Shown: positions 1 through 6,672 of the stretch, piece by piece | How the letters are laid out: every line of letters begins with the position of its first letter | Numbering within the stretch: the stretch's first letter is position 1 | From: Pseudomonas fluorescens | Lineage (GTDB): Bacteria > Pseudomonadota > Gammaproteobacteria > Pseudomonadales > Pseudomonadaceae | Direction of reading: 5' to 3' | DNA: 64,000 bases | Assembly: GCF_902497995.1 (NCBI RefSeq) | Contig: NZ_CABVII010000014.1 | Location: forward strand, 1-64,000 | Notes under the pieces: model-generated | Seen by the model: the letters and a program-made list of their open reading frames with translations, nothing else | Told to the model about the DNA's origin: nothing | Database searches by the model: none | Position numbers and translations under genes: made by a program

Positions 1-115
1 AGCTCTTCCAATTTTGGCCAGAAGCCGATGACGGCTTCCTCGAATAGGCCTAATACATAGATGCAACGGGGCGGCAGTTTTTTTGAAAGCGGGTAGACAG
101 TGGGGGCGAGTCCAT
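1..115. mobile_element. probable end of an IS1111-like insertion sequence (partial, cut by window edge)
   Basis: No coding signal is visible. The segment stops at a GGGCGAGTCCAT terminus (about 104-115) that matches, up to one or two bases, the terminal inverted repeat of the complete IS at 23964-25350, and a REP palindrome begins within a few bases of it, as beside the complete copy. On the minus strand the sequence just inside the terminus loosely resembles the left-hand end (transposase 3' side) of that IS. Inference: this is the end of a related element whose body lies outside the window. Confidence 0.4.
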
Positions 116-118
116 ACA

Positions 119-223
119 TAGGAGCTGGCTTGCCAGCGAAGAGGCCATCACATCCGATAATGATGTTGCCTGACACGCCGCCTTCGCTGCGGTGCGGCGA
201 TCCGACAAGCCAGCTCCTACAGG
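119..223. repeat. REP pair (BIME), AGGAGCTGGCTTGCCAGC type
   Basis: Two oppositely oriented REP units enclose a linker. The left unit is the type found again at 31924 and the right unit ends GCCAGCTCCTACAGG. It abuts the presumed IS end on its left and lies downstream of the minus-strand DUF1508 gene. Confidence 0.85.
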
Positions 224-233
224 GGGGGTGTCG

Positions 234-578
234 TTAAAGCACCGGCAGGGTCTTGTCCTTGATCACCTTGGTCGGGCCATTGGCCTTCACACTGGCGATG
301 CCTTTGTCCATCGCGGCATCGGAGGCGTAAGCCTCGCTGCTGCCAATCGTCTCGTGGTTACCGGCCTTGAGGTTGAAGTAAGGATGGCCGTCCCTGGTGG
401 TTTTTTTCTCGTAGCGTTCATCCAGCGAGCTGTTGGACTGAACCGATGCGATGCCTTTGTCGGCGGCCGCACGGGAGGTGTACAGCTCGCTGGTCAGAAT
501 GGTTTCGGCGTTGGCGGCCTTCAGTACAAACCTGAACTGGCCACTGCTGCTTTTGCTCACTTCGTACCATCCAGACAT
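234..578 (-). CDS. YegP-family DUF1508 protein
   Basis: Small soluble protein of 114 residues made of two copies of the DUF1508 (YegP) unit, roughly residues 12-55 and 62-108. Each copy carries an F.LKA.N.ETI..SE.Y.S..A...GIASV pattern. The family is widespread in bacteria, folds as a small alpha/beta domain and has no established biochemical function. The start is the second ATG of an ATG-AAC-ATG pair because AGGAG lies seven bases before it. It appears monocistronic, with REP pairs on both sides. Family assignment is secure from the duplicated repeat; function is unknown. Confidence 0.88.
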   Translation of the reverse strand: MSGWYEVSKSSSGQFRFVLKAANAETILTSELYTSRAAADKGIASVQSNSSLDERYEKKTTRDGHPYFNLKAGNHETIGSSEAYASDAAMDKGIASVKANGPTKVIKDKTLPVL

Positions 579-652
579 GTTCATGCTCCTTGGCGATTGA
601 GAGGTTTCGCGCTTCAGAGTAAAGACCACCTCGGGATTTCTGTCGCCTGTAA

Positions 653-751
653 CGGCCCTTTCGCGAGCAAGTCGAATCGTCGCACCGCCGCTCCCACAGT
701 AGATTTGTGTACGCCGGTCATTGTGGGAGCGGGCTTGCTCGCGAAGGGGCC
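653..751. repeat. REP pair, GCGGGCTTGCTCGCGAA type
   Basis: A diverged left unit (CTTTCGCGAGCAAGTCGAAT, continuing into GCCGCTCCCACA) faces a canonical right unit TGTGGGAGCGGGCTTGCTCG across a short linker between two minus-strand genes. Confidence 0.85.
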
Positions 752-774
752 TGCAGGGTCACCGCAAAACCACC

Positions 775-1080
775 CTACTTCACCGCCGCCCGCACCACCG
801 ATAACTCCGGCGCCTGCACCCGTCGCTGACTCAGGTATCGCGTACAACTCACCCGCAGAAACGAAGCAAAATTGACCACCTCACCGCGATAATCCATCAC
901 CTCTTCATACAGCTTGGCGATCAACTGATTGGTGGTCATGCCGTCGACCTCGGCGATTTCGCCGAGGATGTCCCAGAACTGATTCTCCAGGCGCAAGGTG
1001 GTGACCACCCCGCAGATACGCAGCGAGCGGGAGCGCGATTCGTAGAGAATCGGATCGGCCTTTACGTAGAGCTCGCACAT
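775..1080 (-). CDS. ribbon-helix-helix domain protein
   Basis: Protein of 101 residues. Residues about 24-70 read VVTTLRLENQFWDILGEIAE followed by a helix with TTNQLIAKLYEE, the strand-helix-helix pattern of RHH DNA-binding proteins that track with the Pfam RHH_4 family. It probably binds DNA as a dimer, or is an RHH-fold protein of unknown target. The start ATG is preceded by GAGGGACC. It begins 14 bases after the stop of the PfpI gene on the same strand, so the two are probably cotranscribed. The open frame extends further upstream, but that part is frame overlap with pfpI and shows no family similarity. Confidence 0.8.
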   Translation of the reverse strand: MCELYVKADPILYESRSRSLRICGVVTTLRLENQFWDILGEIAEVDGMTTNQLIAKLYEEVMDYRGEVVNFASFLRVSCTRYLSQRRVQAPELSVVRAAVK

Positions 1081-1094
1081 GCACAGGTCCCTCG

Positions 1095-1676
1095 TTACAG
1101 CGTTATTTTGGTGCCCAGCAACCCGAGGAAACCGGCCAGCCAGCTCGGGTGCGCCGGCCAGGCCGGGGCAGTGGCCAGATTGCCTTGAACGTGACCTTGC
1201 GTCACCGGGATATCGATGAACGTACCGCCCGCCAGGCGCACTTCCGGGGCACACGCCGGGTAGGCGCTGCACTCGCGACCTTCCAGAATGCCCGCCGCCG
1301 CCAGCAATTGCGCGCCGTGACACACGGCAGCGATCGGTTTGCCGGCCTTGTCGAACGCTCGCACCAGCTCCAGGACTTTTTCGTTCAGGCGCAGGTACTC
1401 CGGCGCACGACCGCCCGGCACCAGCAGTGCGTCGTAATCAGTTTCGGCAACCTTGGCAAAATCGAAGTTCAGGGCAAACAGGTGGCCAGGTTTTTCACTG
1501 TAGGTCTGGTCGCCTTCGAAGTCATGGATCGCCGTGCGCACGGTCTGGCCGGCGGTTTTGTCCGGGCAAACGGCGTGCACCGTGTGGCCGACCATCAGCA
1601 GTGCCTGGAAGGGCACCATCACTTCATAGTCCTCGACGTAATCGCCGACCAGCATCAGAATTTTCTTGGCAGCCAT
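1095..1676 (-). CDS. DJ-1/PfpI family protein
   Basis: Class-I glutamine-amidotransferase-like protein of 193 residues. The nucleophile elbow AAVCHGAQLL places a reactive Cys at about residue 119 followed by His120, and an acidic residue near position 15-18 (YVEDYE) fits the DJ-1/PfpI triad. The VPGGRAPEYLR segment is typical of the superfamily. Known members act as proteases, glyoxalase/deglycase-like enzymes or chaperones; the sequence does not decide which. It ends 14 bases before the RHH gene, suggesting a two-gene operon. Start by the ATG following GAGGAGTCCACCCC. Confidence 0.92.
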   Translation of the reverse strand: MAAKKILMLVGDYVEDYEVMVPFQALLMVGHTVHAVCPDKTAGQTVRTAIHDFEGDQTYSEKPGHLFALNFDFAKVAETDYDALLVPGGRAPEYLRLNEKVLELVRAFDKAGKPIAAVCHGAQLLAAAGILEGRECSAYPACAPEVRLAGGTFIDIPVTQGHVQGNLATAPAWPAHPSWLAGFLGLLGTKITL

Positions 1677-1782
1677 GGGGTGGACTCCTCTGGGGAACAG
1701 GTGGGTTTGCAGGAGTATTCAAGGTAGTCCTTAATCTGCATGGCAGGTAATACCCGACTACTACGCTGATCCCTGTAATTGG

Positions 1783-1860
1783 ATGGACTCGCCCTAGCCG
1801 AGGCGTCAATGCGCCACGGTGGCAGTCTAAACAGCCATCGACAGCGAGGGCGAGTCCATG
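1783..1860. repeat. 78-bp segment bounded by 13-bp inverted repeats, IS1111-end-like
   Basis: The ends ATGGACTCGCCCT and AGGGCGAGTCCAT are exact reverse complements around about 52 bases of non-coding sequence. Both resemble the termini of the IS at 23964-25350. In that IS the 80 bp between the transposase start and the outer end is also bounded by similar inverted repeats, so this may be a solo left end or a miniature derivative. The transporter remnant starts at its right edge. Confidence 0.55.
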
Positions 1861-2175
1861 AAAAAGCATAGTTCGATTGATCAATCCCTGTCTTCTACCG
1901 ATTTGTCGGCCTGCACAACCTTGGCGTTCGGATACGTCTCGCTGTTTTCGCAGTTCATCGGCTTCTTTGCCTGGTACGCCGGGCTGGCCATGGGCGGCAT
2001 AGCCCGGGTCAGTCAGATCCAGCTGTTGCAGATCTTCTTCACCATCGCGTTTTCAGCGTTGTTCTTCGGGGAGCACATCGAGCCGATTACCTGGCTGTTT
2101 GCCGCCGGGGTGATCGTGACGGTGATGTTGGGGCGCAAGACCGCGGTCAAACCGGCGCAGGTTGCCGCGGCGTAA
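1858..2175 (+). pseudogene. C-terminal remnant of an EamA/DMT-family transporter
   Basis: From about residue 22 the frame reads as the last third of a drug/metabolite transporter: LAFGYVSLFSQFIGFFAWYA, IARVSQIQLLQ, FSALFFGE and a final membrane helix ending VTVMLGR. Normal EamA proteins have ten helices and about 290-310 residues; only 105 codons are open here and the upstream helices are absent. The first 20 codons do not look like a transporter and begin at the edge of the inverted-repeat segment, so a mobile-element-linked deletion probably removed the 5' two thirds. A functional product is unlikely. Confidence 0.7.
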
Positions 2176-2177
2176 TC

Positions 2178-2205
2178 CTGTAGGAGCCAGCGGTGCGGCG
2201 ATCCG
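2178..2205. repeat. degenerate single REP unit
   Basis: CTGTAGGAGCCAGCGGTGCG followed by GCGATCCG is half of a REP palindrome lying between the transporter remnant and the methyltransferase stop. No partner unit was found. Confidence 0.55.
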
Positions 2206-2221
2206 TCGTCTCGCGACAGGA

Positions 2222-3427
2222 TCAGAGGTAACCGTCAGCCCGCAGCAGGGTTTCCAGGCAATGCTCGCTGATGTGGTAGAAATCCTTCAACTCCTGGATC
2301 TTCACCAACAGCTGAGCCGGGTCCACCGGTTCTGCGCGCTTGACCGCCAGGATCATCTTGTTCTTGTTGGTGTGCTCCAGGGAAATGAACTCGAAGACCT
2401 TGGTTTCATAACCGCAGGCTTCCAGAAACAACGCACGCAAACTGTCGGTGACCATTTCCGCCTGTTGGCCCAGGTGCAGGCCGTATTGCAGCATCGGCTT
2501 GAGCAGTGCCGGGCTCTGGATCTGCAGGCGGATCTGCTTGTGGCAGCACGGCGAGCACATGATGATCGAGGCCCCGGAGCGAATGCCGGTGTGAATCGCA
2601 TAGTCGGTAGCGATGTCGCAGGCATGCAGCGCGATCATCACGTCCAGCTCGCTCGGCGCGACGCTGCGCACGTCACCGCATTTGAACACCAGCCCCGGAT
2701 GTTCCAGCTTTGCAGCCGCGGTGTTGCACAGGCTGACCATGTCTTCACGCAGCTCGACCCCGGTCACCTCGCCTTCGGCTTTCAAGGTATTGCGCAGGTA
2801 GTCGTGGATCGCGAACGTCAGATATCCCTTGCCCGAACCGAAGTCCGCGACCCGTACCGGCTTGTCCAGCGCCAGGGGCGAGGAGGTCAACGCGTGGCTG
2901 AAGACTTCGATGAACTTGTTGATCTGCTTCCATTTGCGCGACATCGCCGGGATCAGCTCATGTTGCTTGTTGGTCACGCCGAGGTCGGCGAGGAATGGCC
3001 GGCTCAGGTCGAGGAAGCGGTTTTTCTCGCGGTTGTGTTCGGCGGACGGCACTTCGCGTAATTGCTGGGGTTTGCTCTTGAACAGCGAAGACTTGCCCTT
3101 TTTGCTGTATTCGAGCTGGGCTTCGTCAGTCAGCGCCAGCAAATGCGCATTTTTGAACGAGGCCGGCAGCAACCCGGCGATGGTCGCGATGCCCTCGGCA
3201 AGCGTCAGGTTCTTGGTGATGTCGCGGGTCTTGTAGCGATAGACGAAGGACAGGCAGGGCTGATCCTTGACCGTCAATTGCTTGATGATCAGCCGCTGCA
3301 GGTCTGTCTCTGTGCCAACATGCTTGGCCAGCACCAGCTTGATGAAAGCGTTCTGCTGCAGACTGGTCGCCAACAGGTCGATAAATTGCGCGTGATGATC
3401 CGGCGTGAGGCTGGCGGTAACGGACAT
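2222..3427 (-). CDS. SAM-dependent methyltransferase (Methyltransf_32-like)
   Basis: Protein of about 401 residues with a Rossmann methyltransferase domain in the second half. Motif I is VADFGSGKGYLTFAIHDYL near residues 191-209, followed by GVELREDMV and FKCGDVRSV. ALHACDIATDYAI and the cysteine-containing CSPCCHKQ are typical of the METTL25/RRNAD-like group (Pfam Methyltransf_32). Substrate is unknown; nucleic acid or ribosome-related modification is plausible. The start was set at the ATG preceded by GAGGCG; the upstream 40 codons of the open frame lack family character. No operon partner is evident. Confidence 0.85.
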   Translation of the reverse strand: MSVTASLTPDHHAQFIDLLATSLQQNAFIKLVLAKHVGTETDLQRLIIKQLTVKDQPCLSFVYRYKTRDITKNLTLAEGIATIAGLLPASFKNAHLLALTDEAQLEYSKKGKSSLFKSKPQQLREVPSAEHNREKNRFLDLSRPFLADLGVTNKQHELIPAMSRKWKQINKFIEVFSHALTSSPLALDKPVRVADFGSGKGYLTFAIHDYLRNTLKAEGEVTGVELREDMVSLCNTAAAKLEHPGLVFKCGDVRSVAPSELDVMIALHACDIATDYAIHTGIRSGASIIMCSPCCHKQIRLQIQSPALLKPMLQYGLHLGQQAEMVTDSLRALFLEACGYETKVFEFISLEHTNKNKMILAVKRAEPVDPAQLLVKIQELKDFYHISEHCLETLLRADGYL

Positions 3428-3558
3428 GTAAAAAACGCCTCGGCGTGGAAAATCGGGAATGACCGGCATTTTAAGGGGGATGGGGGTTTTCGGCACGGGG
3501 TTATTTTTTGACAGGTCCCGGCAACGCCACCCAGGACCTGAATACATCCACGCAAAAC

Positions 3559-3921
3559 TCAGGGTTCCACCAGCCGAAGTTTACGGTTGGTGGGGGAGTT
3601 GATGACGTACTTGACAATCAACCCCACCGGCACTGCCCAGGTCAGGCCGTTCGCCGGATCAGTGACCACGGCGACGGTTTCGGAGCTGGCCGAGATATCC
3701 AGGCGCCGGCGATCATGGCTGGACTTGAGCATTCCATAGGCATGGCTGACCAGCCTTTCCGCCAGATGCATCGGCACCTCGACACTCTCCAGGTGCTTCA
3801 CTGCACGACAGAACAGCACCTGATCATCGATCGATCCGTCGCCCTCATGGCGGGCCAGAAATGCCTGGGCAATGGCCAACAACTCCTCATTCAATGCCTG
3901 GCTTTCATCGCCGTCTTTCAT
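3559..3921 (-). CDS. hypothetical protein, last gene of phage-derived operon
   Basis: Protein of 120 residues that I do not recognise. It is mostly helical in appearance in the first 70 residues (LNEELLAIAQAFLARHEG), then has a beta-rich C-terminal part with TWAVPVGLIVKYV. No signal peptide or metal-binding motif. Its ATG overlaps the stop of the Ogr-type gene by four bases, so it is translationally coupled to it and belongs to the same small operon. A phage accessory or regulatory role is only inferred from position. Confidence 0.7.
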   Translation of the reverse strand: MKDGDESQALNEELLAIAQAFLARHEGDGSIDDQVLFCRAVKHLESVEVPMHLAERLVSHAYGMLKSSHDRRRLDISASSETVAVVTDPANGLTWAVPVGLIVKYVINSPTNRKLRLVEP

Positions 3922-4202
3922 GCCAACGACTCCACTGGCGTGTCCGCCGACAAGGTCGCCACCGCAACAGGCCGGGCGGCGCGACGCAGATCGGGCCCCG
4001 CACAGGGTAAGTGCACGGCGGGATTAGGCATTCCACTGGGCGAAAGTTCATGGGTCATTTCGAATTCGGCCCGAACCGACCAGCCGCACGCCTCCGACGT
4101 ACATTGCAGATACGCCACCCGCAGGAAAATATGACGGCCCTCGCTGGTACGGATGCGCATCCGGTTCAAACAGTGCGGACACACCATTTTGTAAGTGCTC
4201 AT
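3918..4202 (-). CDS. Ogr/Delta-type zinc finger transcription activator
   Basis: Protein of 94 residues with four cysteines at positions 8, 11, 34 and 39, the CX2C-X22-CX4C arrangement of the P2 Ogr/P4 Delta family, and the family-typical VAYLQCTSEACGWSV stretch. These zinc proteins activate late promoters of P2-like phages by contacting RNA polymerase. The start is the ATG of MSTYKMVCPHC; the upstream frame lacks the motif. It overlaps its neighbours on both sides by four bases (ATGA). No late P2 genes are in view, so here it is a domesticated or remnant regulator. Confidence 0.85.
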   Translation of the reverse strand: MSTYKMVCPHCLNRMRIRTSEGRHIFLRVAYLQCTSEACGWSVRAEFEMTHELSPSGMPNPAVHLPCAGPDLRRAARPVAVATLSADTPVESLA

Positions 4203-4414
4203 GCTTGACTCCCCGCGGTGATCAGGTGGCAATCAACAGGATCAAACGCAATACTGCTTGAAACATTGATCATTACCCCGGTCCGGTCTTGCGAATAACG
4301 TCTGCCTGACAAAAGGAAGTGCAATGGGCCGGTCCGTATCAGGTACGAGTCAAGCTCGTAGGAAATCACCCTGATACCATTAGGAAGTTTCGACATCGTA
4401 TTGTTCTGATTCAT
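4199..4414 (-). CDS. hypothetical small protein upstream of Ogr-type gene
   Basis: About 71 residues, unrecognised; mixed composition with YELDSYLIRTGPLHFLLSGR and no membrane helix. Its stop overlaps the Ogr-type start (ATGA), so it is probably the first gene of the three-gene minus-strand operon. The start is uncertain: a GTG at 4435 would add seven residues, and no good Shine-Dalgarno sequence precedes either. It faces the CI-type repressor across a short divergent regulatory region. Confidence 0.5.
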   Translation of the reverse strand: MNQNNTMSKLPNGIRVISYELDSYLIRTGPLHFLLSGRRYSQDRTGVMINVSSSIAFDPVDCHLITAGSQA

Positions 4415-4445
4415 AGTTGACGATTGATCACTCACAAGAAAAAAA

Positions 4446-4486
4446 TACGCGATATGCGTAATTTAGACACTCAAAATGCATGTGTC
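4446..4486. promoter_or_regulatory. candidate operator between divergent phage-type genes
   Basis: TACGC-GATAT-GCGTA (4446-4460) is a perfect inverted repeat, followed by GACAC (4466-4470) and GTGTC (4482-4486) as a second inverted pair. They lie just upstream of the CI-type repressor start and in the divergent intergenic region, the usual position of repressor operators. Binding is inferred only. Confidence 0.45.
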
Positions 4487-4504
4487 AAAAGGAAGAGGCT
4501 AAAA

Positions 4505-4930
4505 TTGAGTAGCAAAAAATCACAAGATATTCTGACTCGCCTAAAGCTGATAACAGGCACGAAAACCGATGCCTCCTTATCTTCCGCGCTGCAGATCAGC
4601 CCCCAAACACTTAGCAGCTGGAAAGGACGCGACAGCACACCATACTCATTATGCGTAGAAATCGCGCAGTCGCGCGGCATCTCGCTCGATTGGTTGCTAC
4701 TGGGGGAAGGACCTATCCTGCGGCCTGCACTGGCCGCGCCCCCCGATGACACCCAAGAAAGCAAAACCCGGGAAAACACTATTCTCGCGCTCTGGCGATT
4801 GCTCAGCGAAGATGATCGCTGTGCCATACAACACGCACTGGAAGAAAAATGGCGACTGCGCGACATGGAACTCAAACTGTCGAAAATGGCTTCTATCCTC
4901 GCGACACTGCAACATTCGAACGACACATAA
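4505..4930 (+). CDS. phage CI-type repressor (HTH)
   Basis: About 141 residues. An N-terminal helix-turn-helix of the Phage_CI_repr type spans roughly residues 3-66 (DILTRLKLITGTKTDASLSS, then ISPQTLSSWKGRDSTPY, SLDWLLLGEGP); the remainder is a helical, probably oligomerising tail rather than a LexA-like peptidase. I start it at TTG 4505, because GGAAGAGG precedes it by about six bases and the known family begins right there; an in-frame ATG at 4424 would add 27 poorly conserved residues. It is divergent from the Ogr operon, consistent with repressing it. Composition is more AT-rich than the surrounding core genes. Confidence 0.82.
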   Translation: MSSKKSQDILTRLKLITGTKTDASLSSALQISPQTLSSWKGRDSTPYSLCVEIAQSRGISLDWLLLGEGPILRPALAAPPDDTQESKTRENTILALWRLLSEDDRCAIQHALEEKWRLRDMELKLSKMASILATLQHSNDT

Positions 4931-4954
4931 AGCCCTATGTAATCCCCCACTTCG

Positions 4955-5236
4955 CTACTTCAAGGCATGCCACAACTGCATGATGTTGCCGCTGCTGCGA
5001 ATAATCAGTGCGCATGACAAAACGCTCACCACTGCATGCCACGGACTCACTGGCACAAATGCCAGCAGTACATCCATGCCGGCAAGGCAAAACACCCCTC
5101 CGCACAGGCTGATCAATAGTCCGTCACACCAGCAATGACGTTGTTCGTCACGCTGATAACAGGCAAGCCTGAACGCGCTCAGCAAATGAGCAACACCGGT
5201 GATGAAGACTAGCGCGATCATTTCATTGCCCATCAT
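4955..5236 (-). CDS. small membrane protein, holin-like
   Basis: 93 residues with three hydrophobic segments, about 6-22 (ALVFITGVAHLLSAF), 38-58 (LLISLCGGVFCLAGMDVLLAF) and 66-82 (AVVSVLSCALII). Size and topology fit phage holins or holin-associated membrane proteins, but no specific family is recognised. Its start codon overlaps the stop of the upstream holin-like gene (positions 5233-5236), so the two are coupled. Neighbouring phage-type regulators support a lysis-related origin. Confidence 0.65.
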   Translation of the reverse strand: MMGNEMIALVFITGVAHLLSAFRLACYQRDEQRHCWCDGLLISLCGGVFCLAGMDVLLAFVPVSPWHAVVSVLSCALIIRSSGNIMQLWHALK

Positions 5237-5589
5237 CCCCGTCCTCGCAGATGCCGAATGATTTCGCCGATACCGGCACCGTCAATCCACTGCATCAGCT
5301 TGATGCTGATGGGGATGACGATCAGTGCGCAGAAAAAGGCCGTCACGCCCCCGGTCAGGAATGGAGCCAGCCGCAACGCAACCGGGGTAAACAGATAGCC
5401 GACGCCTGCCGACAGCAGCCAGGAGCCGATACGTTGCCAGGCCTTGAAATTGCTCCCGGTCGTCGTGACGAGCCATGCCCCCAGCGCCGCACCGAACAGC
5501 GCCTCGCCATCGATCGAGGGCAGCGTCGCGATGCCCAATCCCAGCATGAGCCCACTGAGGCTATTGTAGGTCGAGTCAGTCAGGCTCAT
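5233..5589 (-). CDS. putative phage holin
   Basis: 118 residues. A short N-terminal amphipathic part is followed by a glycine-rich membrane segment (GLMLGLGIATLPSI), a middle helix (IGSWLLSAGVGYLF) and a strongly hydrophobic helix (TAFFCALIVIPISIKLMQWI), ending in a charged tail HLRGRG. This matches the putative phage holins found near tailed-phage or tailocin regulators. Holins permeabilise the inner membrane to release endolysin. The ATG follows GAGGCGTC and lies within the end of the LuxR-type gene (14-base overlap). No endolysin is adjacent, which is odd for a full lysis cassette. Confidence 0.7.
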   Translation of the reverse strand: MSLTDSTYNSLSGLMLGLGIATLPSIDGEALFGAALGAWLVTTTGSNFKAWQRIGSWLLSAGVGYLFTPVALRLAPFLTGGVTAFFCALIVIPISIKLMQWIDGAGIGEIIRHLRGRG

Positions 5590-5878
5590 GGACGCCTCGC
5601 GGATCGATCTCTGCAATAACAATGACGCCTGCCTCAATGGCTTTGAGCAACGCGCTACTGCGCGAGTTGACGGCAAACTTGCGGCGGATATTGGAGAAGT
5701 GAAAGTTGATCGTGGAGACCGAGCAATTCTGAATCCTGGCGATTTCCCAGGAGGTTTTCCCTTGGTAGCACCAGATCAGGGCTTGCTTCTCTTTCGCAGT
5801 CAGCCGGGCCGATGGGGCATTACCTCCGCCACCGGGCACTGCACACACAAAAGAGTCGAGCGGTTGATGCGTTGACAT
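5576..5878 (-). CDS. LuxR-type HTH protein without sensor domain
   Basis: 100 residues. The C-terminal two thirds form a GerE/LuxR helix-turn-helix: LTAKEKQALIWCYQGKTSWE, then IARIQNCSVSTINFHFSNIR. The N-terminal 25 residues are too short for an autoinducer or receiver domain. It heads a run of overlapping minus-strand genes with the two holin-like proteins, so it may control their expression or be driven with them. Stand-alone LuxR DNA-binding proteins occur in prophage and tailocin regions, but the target here is unknown. Confidence 0.82.
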   Translation of the reverse strand: MSTHQPLDSFVCAVPGGGGNAPSARLTAKEKQALIWCYQGKTSWEIARIQNCSVSTINFHFSNIRRKFAVNSRSSALLKAIEAGVIVIAEIDPRGVHEPD

Positions 5879-5976
5879 GACAAAAACTCCCTCTATGTCA
5901 GAACCCCCGTTACCGGGCGCTCACTGTTAGAGAGAGATGTTGAAGACAGGCCTGCACTCGGGCAACTTGCCAAGGT

Positions 5977-5995
5977 TGTAGCGTCGCGCGCTACA
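5977..5995. promoter_or_regulatory. inverted repeat upstream of the LuxR-type gene
   Basis: TGTAGCG-TCGCG-CGCTACA is a perfect seven-base inverted repeat about 100 bases before the LuxR-type start and just after the stop of the TPM gene. It could be an operator for the phage-derived cluster or a transcription end structure without a U-tract; the sequence does not decide. Confidence 0.35.
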
Positions 5996-6015
5996 CAAAC
6001 GGACCTGCACAGTCC

Positions 6016-6633
6016 TCAGCCAAGCACCACCAACCGGTTGGGCAACTCATTGCGCACATGGGTCACCGGAACATGCACCTTGAGCAATTCGCCGCAGGCT
6101 TCGACGCAGGTGACAAACCCCTGCAAGGTCTGCCCCTGTTTCACCTGCTCAGTGAACGCCGTCACAATCGTGTCCCAGTTCTTGTTGTCCAGGCGCTTCG
6201 AAATGCCCTCATCCACCAGGATCTCGACATAGCGCTCGGCCTCCGAGACGAAAATCAGCATGCCGGTGCTGCCCATCGTGTGGTGCAGGTTTTGCTCCAG
6301 GAACTGCCGACGGGCCAGGTTCGAGGCGCGCCAGTGACGCACCGAACGCGGAATCAGGTGCGTGGTGACTTTGGGAATTCGAAACAACAGGCACAGCACG
6401 ATGAAGGTGACCCATTGCACCAGCAGCAGGCTGTGCAGAGTCAGCCAGCCGCTCAGGTAATGCACGACACCCGGCACCACCAGCGCCAGCAGACTGGCCC
6501 AGAGCAACGGGATGTAGGCATAGTCGTCGGCACGGGCCGCGAGCACTGTCACCAGTTCGGCGTCGGTATCGCGCTCGACCCGGGCAATCGCCTCGGCGAC
6601 TTTGCGTTGTTCGTGTTCAGTCAGTAATGCCAT
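6016..6633 (-). CDS. TPM domain membrane protein
   Basis: 205 residues. The N-terminal ALLTEHEQRKVAEAIARVER and DTDAELVTVLAARADDY resemble the start of the TPM (TLP18.3/Psb32/MOLO-1) domain. Two membrane helices lie at about residues 40-60 and 67-85, followed by a domain with STGMLIFVSEAERYVEILVD, GISKRLDNKNWDTIV and a helical end. Third gene of the lemA-TPM-TPM operon, a combination conserved in Pseudomonas and other proteobacteria. It probably works at the inner membrane with LemA; biochemical role unknown. Confidence 0.87.
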   Translation of the reverse strand: MALLTEHEQRKVAEAIARVERDTDAELVTVLAARADDYAYIPLLWASLLALVVPGVVHYLSGWLTLHSLLLVQWVTFIVLCLLFRIPKVTTHLIPRSVRHWRASNLARRQFLEQNLHHTMGSTGMLIFVSEAERYVEILVDEGISKRLDNKNWDTIVTAFTEQVKQGQTLQGFVTCVEACGELLKVHVPVTHVRNELPNRLVVLG

Positions 6634-6672
6634 GATTGAAGATGCCTGCTCGCTATGGTTTTACCCGTGTCA

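Noticed and set aside
192..875. 227-codon plus-strand frame across the DUF1508 gene
   Set aside because: Antisense to the DUF1508 gene and running through two REP elements.
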